Positions 58,228 through 64,000 of a stretch of DNA of 64,000 nucleotides are shown one piece after another. This DNA is from Tenacibaculum adriaticum (GTDB lineage: Bacteria; Bacteroidota; Bacteroidia; Flavobacteriales; Flavobacteriaceae). The notes under the pieces were generated by a model. It worked only from the letters and a program-made list of their open reading frames with translations. It ran no database searches and was not told the origin of the DNA. Made by a program: the position numbers and the translations under genes. The first letter of the stretch is position 1, and each line of letters begins with the position of its first letter. The stretch lies in assembly GCF_008124875.1 (NCBI RefSeq), contig NZ_VNIA01000004.1, positions 1 through 64,000 of the forward strand, written 5' to 3'.

Positions 58228-60612
58228 CTAACTAAAAATCTTTTTATACCAAGGCTTTTGATCATCTTTTACGTTTCCATATCCGTATCCATAACCATAA
58301 CCATAGCCATAACCGTAACCTCTATTCATATCTGTATCGTTTAATACAATGGCCATATTTGGTAATTTTTTATCTTTATATAAGGTTTGAGGAACAGTTA
58401 GCATTCTTTTATCTAGATAGTTTGCTCTTGTAACATATAAGAAAACATCAGCATATTTAGAAATTAACAAGGTGTCAGTTACTAAGTTAACGGGAGCAGT
58501 ATCAACCAAAATATAATCATAATCATTTCTAACTTCATTAAATAATTCTGATATTCTACCCGTCATTAATAATTCAGCTGGATTTGGTGGGATTGCACCT
58601 GAAGCTATAATATCTAAATCTTTTAACTCTGGAACTCTAAATTTTAAAGAATCTAATGTAATATCCTCGTTAGTAATAAAATTGGTAATTCCTTTTCTAT
58701 CAGGAATGCCTAAATATTCAGTAACTTTTGGAGCACGTAAATCTACTCCCATTAATAGCACTTTCTTACCAGAGAGGGCTAATGTAGCCGCTAAATTAAT
58801 AGAAATAAAAGATTTTCCTTCTCCACTTGTGGTAGAAGTTATAAAGATTGTCTTTCCTTTTTCTTGATTCACATTTGATAATATGAAATCAAGGTTGGTT
58901 CTAATTAACCTAAAGGCTTCAGCTGTACTAGAACGAGCATCAGAATTTATTACAATTTTTTCTTTTGTTTCAGAATGGGGAACATCCCCTAAGAAGGGAA
59001 TTGTTGTTTGTTCTTCAATATCTCTCTTAGTGTGTACTTTAGTGTCTAAAAGATCTCGGATATAAATTATAATAAACGGAAATAATAATCCAAGTAATAA
59101 AGCAACTAGATAGATAGTTTTTTTCTTTGGACTTACAGGAGATTTAAAACCATATGCTTTGTCAATAATTTTAGCATTAGGAACCGTAACTGCTAAAGAA
59201 ATAGCAGTTTCTTCTTTCTTTTTTAATAAATAAGAATACAATCCAGCAATAATTTCTTGTTGTCTAGCAATGTCTAAAAACTCTCTTTCTTTGGAAGGAA
59301 TAGAAGAGATTTTTGAGTTAAATCTTCCTGCTTCTCTTGCTAAATTATCAACATTTAATTGTAAAGATTTTTCTTGATTACGTAAACTACTTTTTAAAGA
59401 ATTTTTAATATTATCAATATTATCTTTCAATTCTATAAAAACGATATTTTTTTCTCCAGCACTTTTTAATAGTCTATTTTTCTTAACAACCAATTCATTG
59501 TATTCCCCAATGGCTTTAGCTATATTAGGATCCTGTAATCCTAAATTAGCCGGTAAAAGATCTTCTGTATTTGTAGTTAATTCACTATTCAAACCTTTAA
59601 CCAAACTTAATTGTGTATTGGCATCAATTAATTTTTGTCTGTTTATAGCATTTGATTCTAAAAATAATTGTGCTTCAGATTGAATATCTGTAATGTTATT
59701 TTTCTTTTTAAAATTACTAACGCTGTTGTCAACAATAGCTAGTTCTTTTCCTATATTTTCTAATCTATCAGCAATAAATTCATTTGTTTTGTTAGATACT
59801 TGATTTTTATCACTAATAGCATCTTTGTTATATTGAGTAACTATTTCATCAAGAATATTTTCTGCTTTTTCAATAACAGCTGAATTTAAAGATAATTTTA
59901 AAACACTAGCATTTTTATTAATTGGAGAAATTGATAGTTTAGAAATATAATTATCTATCGTGTTATTTAGTGAAGATACATGTATATTAATTCGATCATC
60001 TATATGTTCATTATCAAAATAAGATGTTTTATTTATTGAAAATTGACCAATACTTTCAAATGATAATGTATCTCCAAAAGTAGCTTCTTTTTTAATCAAG
60101 TTGTCTTCCTTGTCAAATATATTGAATTTGTTATCTGATAAAACATCAATAAAAAAGAGTTCGTTTTCTTCTAAATCAATCTTTAAACTATCTAAAAGCA
60201 TAAAATTGATTGGACAAATTTTATATATTTCTGAATTTTTTACTCGGCCCTCGCTAACATAAGTAATATTTAAGTTTAACTTTTCAACAACATTATTAAT
60301 GATTTTTCTTGATTTTAAAATTTCAATTTCATTATCAATATTTTTGTTTGAGCCTCCTACAATTCCAAGATCTTCAAAAGCAGCAAGTTCTTCAGAAAGC
60401 CCTCCTTTTTTATCATTTTTTATTAAAATTGTTGTAGAAGCAGAGTATTGTGGAGTCACATATCTTAAGTATAAATAAGCTCCTAAAAGAGCCAATAAAA
60501 TCCCTAATACAAACCATTTCCAATGGATTAAATACTTTTCTAATTCAGCTCTTATATTGATGGTGTCGTTCTCTTCTATTTGCTGAATATAATTATTAGA
60601 TTGATTATTCAT
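58228..60612 (-). CDS. Wzc-like polysaccharide co-polymerase / tyrosine kinase
   Basis: 794 aa. Wzz domain with a membrane helix near 32-50 and a second near 505-525; a long periplasmic coiled-coil region between; then a cytoplasmic BY-kinase domain with Walker A TSGEGKS near 595, Walker A' GVDLRAP near 622 and Walker B LVDTAP near 700. The C-terminal tail has about seven Gly-Tyr pairs, the autophosphorylation cluster. It controls chain length and export with the Wza-like lipoprotein just upstream; the facing PHP phosphatase should reset it. Confidence 0.94.
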   Translation of the reverse strand: MNNQSNNYIQQIEENDTINIRAELEKYLIHWKWFVLGILLALLGAYLYLRYVTPQYSASTTILIKNDKKGGLSEELAAFEDLGIVGGSNKNIDNEIEILKSRKIINNVVEKLNLNITYVSEGRVKNSEIYKICPINFMLLDSLKIDLEENELFFIDVLSDNKFNIFDKEDNLIKKEATFGDTLSFESIGQFSINKTSYFDNEHIDDRINIHVSSLNNTIDNYISKLSISPINKNASVLKLSLNSAVIEKAENILDEIVTQYNKDAISDKNQVSNKTNEFIADRLENIGKELAIVDNSVSNFKKKNNITDIQSEAQLFLESNAINRQKLIDANTQLSLVKGLNSELTTNTEDLLPANLGLQDPNIAKAIGEYNELVVKKNRLLKSAGEKNIVFIELKDNIDNIKNSLKSSLRNQEKSLQLNVDNLAREAGRFNSKISSIPSKEREFLDIARQQEIIAGLYSYLLKKKEETAISLAVTVPNAKIIDKAYGFKSPVSPKKKTIYLVALLLGLLFPFIIIYIRDLLDTKVHTKRDIEEQTTIPFLGDVPHSETKEKIVINSDARSSTAEAFRLIRTNLDFILSNVNQEKGKTIFITSTTSGEGKSFISINLAATLALSGKKVLLMGVDLRAPKVTEYLGIPDRKGITNFITNEDITLDSLKFRVPELKDLDIIASGAIPPNPAELLMTGRISELFNEVRNDYDYILVDTAPVNLVTDTLLISKYADVFLYVTRANYLDKRMLTVPQTLYKDKKLPNMAIVLNDTDMNRGYGYGYGYGYGYGYGNVKDDQKPWYKKIFS
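58279..58320 (-). repeat. Hexanucleotide repeats coding the Gly-Tyr tail of the kinase
   Basis: Seven consecutive six-base units of the form GGN-TAY on the minus strand. They keep the frame, so copy-number change would alter the number of tyrosines, not the frame. Confidence 0.85.
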
Positions 60613-60618
60613 GATTAC

Positions 60619-61395
60619 TTACTTAGGTCTTGTTAAAATAGAGATTAAGGCAACAAGTACAGAGCCTACTGAAATAAACAACCCTGAGTTCTTATTATAT
60701 GCTGCGTCTTGTGAAGATGATTTATTAGGTTCTACGTATACAACATCATTTTGTTGTAAATAATAAGCAGGAGAAGTGAAAACGGTATTAGAACGTAAGT
60801 CTAATTCGTACACTTTTTTCATTCCTAATTCTTCCCTATGAATTTTCACATTACTTCGAATCCCAGAAATATTTAAATCTCCAGCTAGACCAATTGCTTC
60901 AAGTATAGTAATTCTCTCATTAGGTATTATGAAGCTTCCAGGGGTTTTAACATCACCTAAAACAGTAATTTTATAATTATTAATACGAATATTAATATTA
61001 GGTTTTTTTACATAATCAGGATCTAATTTACCTTTCAATAAAGTGATAGCCTCTTCTCTTGTTAATCCTCCAATTTTTATTTTACCTAATATAGGAAAAT
61101 TAATTTCTCCATTGTTATCTACCAAATAAGATTGTTGCTGAGGTGTGCCAACAACACTGTTTGTTGTAGTTGAATAGGTTACAGCAGGCAGATTGAAAGG
61201 CTTTACAGCATCTAAATCTTGTGAAGATATAGTAATTTGTAATAAATCATCTGGTTTAAATATAGTTTTATAAGAATTAGAAACTTTAGATTGATCTACT
61301 TGATCGTTTTGAAAATAAACTATATTTTTTTTTGAAACACAAGACGTTAATACAGATAAAAAGAGAATAAAAATAATTTTTTTAACTTTTTGCAT
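60619..61395 (-). CDS. Wza-like polysaccharide export lipoprotein
   Basis: 258 aa. Lipobox ends at C19 (VLTSC). Poly_export domain with FKPDDLLQITI near 46, then an SLBB domain (NYKITVLGDVKTPGSF near 148), and a C-terminal hydrophobic segment (about 238-254) in place of the amphipathic helix of E. coli Wza. It should form the outer-membrane channel for the polymer. Six bases before the Wzc-like gene; a T9 tract lies near its 5' end (61325-61333). Confidence 0.9.
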   Translation of the reverse strand: MQKVKKIIFILFLSVLTSCVSKKNIVYFQNDQVDQSKVSNSYKTIFKPDDLLQITISSQDLDAVKPFNLPAVTYSTTTNSVVGTPQQQSYLVDNNGEINFPILGKIKIGGLTREEAITLLKGKLDPDYVKKPNINIRINNYKITVLGDVKTPGSFIIPNERITILEAIGLAGDLNISGIRSNVKIHREELGMKKVYELDLRSNTVFTSPAYYLQQNDVVYVEPNKSSSQDAAYNKNSGLFISVGSVLVALISILTRPK

Positions 61396-61424
61396 AAAAT
61401 AAAATTTTCGCGAAAATACTAATT

Positions 61425-63326
61425 TTAATTTGAAATCTGTTTGTCCAATTCCTCGTAAATAGAATTGTTGGATTTAAATTCTGGTACAATTTCTTTAATG
61501 AGCTTAACTGAAATTTTGTTGTTATAATTTTTATTAATTATGCATAAATTAACTATTTTTTCTTGAATATAATCAATGTCTATGTTTTGAGTCCTAGCAA
61601 TCATAATTTTTTCATGATAAGTAGGTGTAGTATTTTCCCCACAGGCTAATAGTTCTTCATACAATTTTTCCCCAGGACGCAAACCAGTTATTTTAATATC
61701 AATATCTTCAGGGTATTTAAATCCGGATAAATGAATCATCCTTTTTGCTATATCGTAAATTTTAACCGATTTACCCATGTCGAAAATATAAATTTCACCT
61801 CCATTACCCATAGTGCCCGCTTCAAGGACTAGCTGACAAGCTTCAGGAATGGTCATAAAAAAACGAGTAATTTCTCGATGAGTTACAGTTAATGGACCAC
61901 CATTTTCAATTTGCTTTTTAAATAAGGGAATTACAGAACCATTTGAACCTAAAACATTACCAAAACGAGTCGTTGTGAATTTTGTTGTATGGTTTTGTTT
62001 ACTTAAGCAGCTAATATACATTTCTGCAACACGTTTTGTTGCCCCCATTACGTTTGTTGGATTTACAGCCTTATCCGTTGAAATCATAACAAATCTCTCC
62101 ACATTATATTTGACCGATAAATCTGCAATTGTTTTGGTGCCTCCTATGTTTATTTTAACCGCTTCATAAGGACTTGTTTCCATTAAAGGAACGTGTTTAT
62201 AAGCGGCAGCATGATATACTTTATTAGGTTTGAATTTTTTAAAGATTCCTTCCATACGAACTTCATCTCTAACATCAGCAACTATTGAAGTGAAATTAAC
62301 AATCCCATCTCTAATTAGTTCTTGTTGTAATTCATATAAAGGAGATTCTGCTTGATCTATAATAATTAGATGCTCATGATTATAATTACTAACTTGTCTA
62401 GATATTTCGCTACCAATAGAACCTGCTGCTCCTGTAACTAAAATAACTTTTCCGTTTACATCCCTTTTTATGATCGGATTATCAATAGATATGGGTTTTC
62501 TGTCTAGTAAATCTTCAATCTTAACTTGTTTAATTTGATTAGCATCAAAATCACCACCAATCCATTTTGAAAAAGGAGGAACAATTTTTGGACTCACGCC
62601 AAGAGCTAATAACTTATCAGTAATGTAAAGAAGTCTTTCAGATTTAATATTTTGAATTGAAATAATGACTTCGTTTATTTTTTTACTCTCAACAAATTCC
62701 TTTGTAATTTCATCTCGATCGTAAATTTTCACACGATCTATTTTCTTTCCGATTTTATTAGTATCATCATCAATAAAACCAACAACTTCATAGCTATTTT
62801 GAGTATCTCTGTTTAGAGCACCGTAAGTAATTAAACCAGAATCGCCTGCTCCATAAATCATTACATTGGTAATGACATCTAATTCAGAAGAAATAATTTC
62901 ATAAAAAGATTTAAAAATAAACCGACTTACGACCAAGATAAAAACGGTGATAAAATAATGTATAAGAATTATTGTTTTAGGAATCGTAAAAGAAGGAATA
63001 ATTTTAAAAGCGCTATTTATAGCAACTAAAAAAAGAATACAAAAGGATGTCATTGTAACACCTAAAAACACGTTGAAAGCATCTCTCATTCCCGTATGAC
63101 GAATAATTCCCCTGTTAGACCCAACAATCCAGAAACAAATTAAGGAGATACCGCCTACAAAAGGTAATTGGAAAACAAAATGTTCAGTATTGAAATTTAG
63201 AGAAGCATTAAATCGAATTGAATATGCAAGTAAAAAAGAAATACACACCAAAAACACATCGATGAATAGAACTATCCAATGCGATGCATGTTTGTCTAGA
63301 GACCTTAAAAGAAGTTTTCTAATCAT
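61425..63326 (-). CDS. WbpM/CapD-like membrane nucleotide-sugar 4,6-dehydratase
   Basis: 633 aa. Four N-terminal membrane segments (about 18-130), a first Rossmann-like domain (IYGAGDSGLITYGAL near 156), then the catalytic SDR domain with VTGAAGSIGSEISRQ near 295, STDKAVNPTNVMGATKR near 412 and FGNVLGSNGSVIPLF near 448. Family members make UDP-4-keto-6-deoxy-HexNAc for FucNAc, QuiNAc or bacillosamine-type sugars. It heads the operon with the Wza- and Wzc-like genes, so sugar synthesis and export are coupled here. Confidence 0.92.
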   Translation of the reverse strand: MIRKLLLRSLDKHASHWIVLFIDVFLVCISFLLAYSIRFNASLNFNTEHFVFQLPFVGGISLICFWIVGSNRGIIRHTGMRDAFNVFLGVTMTSFCILFLVAINSAFKIIPSFTIPKTIILIHYFITVFILVVSRFIFKSFYEIISSELDVITNVMIYGAGDSGLITYGALNRDTQNSYEVVGFIDDDTNKIGKKIDRVKIYDRDEITKEFVESKKINEVIISIQNIKSERLLYITDKLLALGVSPKIVPPFSKWIGGDFDANQIKQVKIEDLLDRKPISIDNPIIKRDVNGKVILVTGAAGSIGSEISRQVSNYNHEHLIIIDQAESPLYELQQELIRDGIVNFTSIVADVRDEVRMEGIFKKFKPNKVYHAAAYKHVPLMETSPYEAVKINIGGTKTIADLSVKYNVERFVMISTDKAVNPTNVMGATKRVAEMYISCLSKQNHTTKFTTTRFGNVLGSNGSVIPLFKKQIENGGPLTVTHREITRFFMTIPEACQLVLEAGTMGNGGEIYIFDMGKSVKIYDIAKRMIHLSGFKYPEDIDIKITGLRPGEKLYEELLACGENTTPTYHEKIMIARTQNIDIDYIQEKIVNLCIINKNYNNKISVKLIKEIVPEFKSNNSIYEELDKQISN

Positions 63327-63391
63327 TTTAATGAAATGATAACGAGTAAAGTTACAATAATTTGTTTAATTCTTATTTAGAAAAATGGGGT

Positions 63392-63907
63392 TTATATTTT
63401 TTTCATTTGCTGTTTCATCATTTGCATTTGCTCTTTTAACATTCCATGTTTGTCTAATTTCTTTGCTTCAGCCATTAAGTTGGTAGCTTCACGCTTACGA
63501 CGTTTCGTCATTGCAATACCTGCTAATTGAAGTTTAGCCATTGCTAAATCATGATCCATAGATAAACCAAGTTTCACCGCTTTTTTTAAGAATTTTTCTG
63601 CTTGAGTAATATTGGTTTGAGAAAGCATAATTCCATGTAAATAGTTAAAATAACCTTCTTGTTTTTTTATTAGTGCAGTTTCAGGATTTTTAATATATCC
63701 TAACCATTTCTGTGCGCCTTCGAAGTTTTGCTTGCGTAATTGTAAAAAGGCTAATAAAATGAATTCATTTTTAAAGTAGAAGAAAACAAAAATCCCTGCT
63801 AATAATAAGATGGAAATTCCGTTCATAATATGCCCTTGCGCAAATTCATAAACAGCCCAAACTGATATTAAACCCGCTATAATTAATTTTATATTTTTAT
63901 TAAACAT
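63392..63907 (-). CDS. Small membrane protein with TPR-like C-terminus, function unknown
   Basis: 171 aa from the ATG at 63907; an ATG at 63973 would add 22 residues before the first membrane helix and is less likely. Two membrane segments (about 6-23 and 28-46), then a helical region of TPR character (QLRKQNFEGAQKWLGYI near 54, ITQAEKFLKKAVKLGL near 98, AKLQLAGIAMTKRRKREAT near 121), ending in a Met/Lys/Gln-rich tail. I do not recognise a named family. It reads towards the WbpM-like operon, 65 bases upstream of it on the same strand. Confidence 0.65.
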   Translation of the reverse strand: MFNKNIKLIIAGLISVWAVYEFAQGHIMNGISILLLAGIFVFFYFKNEFILLAFLQLRKQNFEGAQKWLGYIKNPETALIKKQEGYFNYLHGIMLSQTNITQAEKFLKKAVKLGLSMDHDLAMAKLQLAGIAMTKRRKREATNLMAEAKKLDKHGMLKEQMQMMKQQMKKI

Positions 63908-64000
63908 AATTTGATTTTTCTGATTCAAAGTTCGATGTAAAATCGAGATTTTAATTAATGCACAAAAGTACATTTTTCTTGCAAACTTAGCCTACTTCTT

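Overview
The window is strongly AT-rich chromosomal DNA from a member of the Bacteroidota, almost certainly a gliding, probably marine, Flavobacteriaceae; genus is not decided by the sequence. Reasons: a linked type IX secretion and gliding group (porV, porU, gldJ, murF), promoters of the Bacteroidota form TTG-N(18-23)-TAnnTTTG, many lipoproteins with short signal peptides, and sparse ribosome binding sites.

Layout. 1-36 is the 3' tail of a 5S rRNA with its terminator. 161-6133 (minus) is glutamate synthase gltB-gltD. 6504-9830 is an oxidative-stress pair: a lipoprotein-type catalase-peroxidase (katG, minus) divergent from oxyR (plus), with a clear inverted-repeat operator between them. Then come a TruA-like enzyme, a minus-strand operon of an ArnC-like glycosyltransferase, a lipid-flippase-like membrane protein and a GT-C glycosyltransferase (10634-14097), an acyl-CoA dehydrogenase, anmK, an amino-acid dehydrogenase, nhaB, exbB-exbD-tonB-like, a UDP-glucuronate epimerase, folC and two identical tRNA-Val genes.

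24090-43047 is one long plus-strand surface-polysaccharide locus. It makes UDP-hexuronic acids (two UDP-sugar dehydrogenases, a WlbA-like oxidoreductase), GDP-L-fucose (manC, gmd, fcl) and dTDP-4-keto-6-deoxyglucose (rfbA, rfbB). It also carries a Wzx flippase, an EpsG-type Wzy polymerase, several acyltransferases (one broken by two frameshifts), a GINT1-like protein, a WecA/WbpL-type initiating transferase, and glycosyltransferases of families GT2, GT6 and GT11. GT6 (the ABO blood-group family) directly before GT11 (alpha-1,2-fucosyltransferase), with GDP-fucose synthesis upstream, predicts a blood-group A/B-like branched fucosylated epitope. The same stretch holds a T10 tract in the GT6 gene and a four-copy octanucleotide repeat in the GINT1-like gene, both able to cause on/off switching if copy number changes.

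43102-56434 is mostly core: a LysM/periplasmic-binding-protein fusion lipoprotein, guaA, a KAS III-like synthase, a group III truncated hemoglobin with cytidine deaminase, then porV, porU, gldJ and murF. 56427-63326 holds an N-acetylglucosamine kinase-like gene and the polysaccharide export and control genes: a CpsB/YwqE-type tyrosine phosphatase (plus) facing a minus-strand operon of a WbpM/CapD-like dehydratase, Wza-like export lipoprotein and Wzc-like tyrosine kinase. A small membrane protein of unknown function ends the window.

No insertion sequence, prophage, CRISPR array or restriction system was seen.
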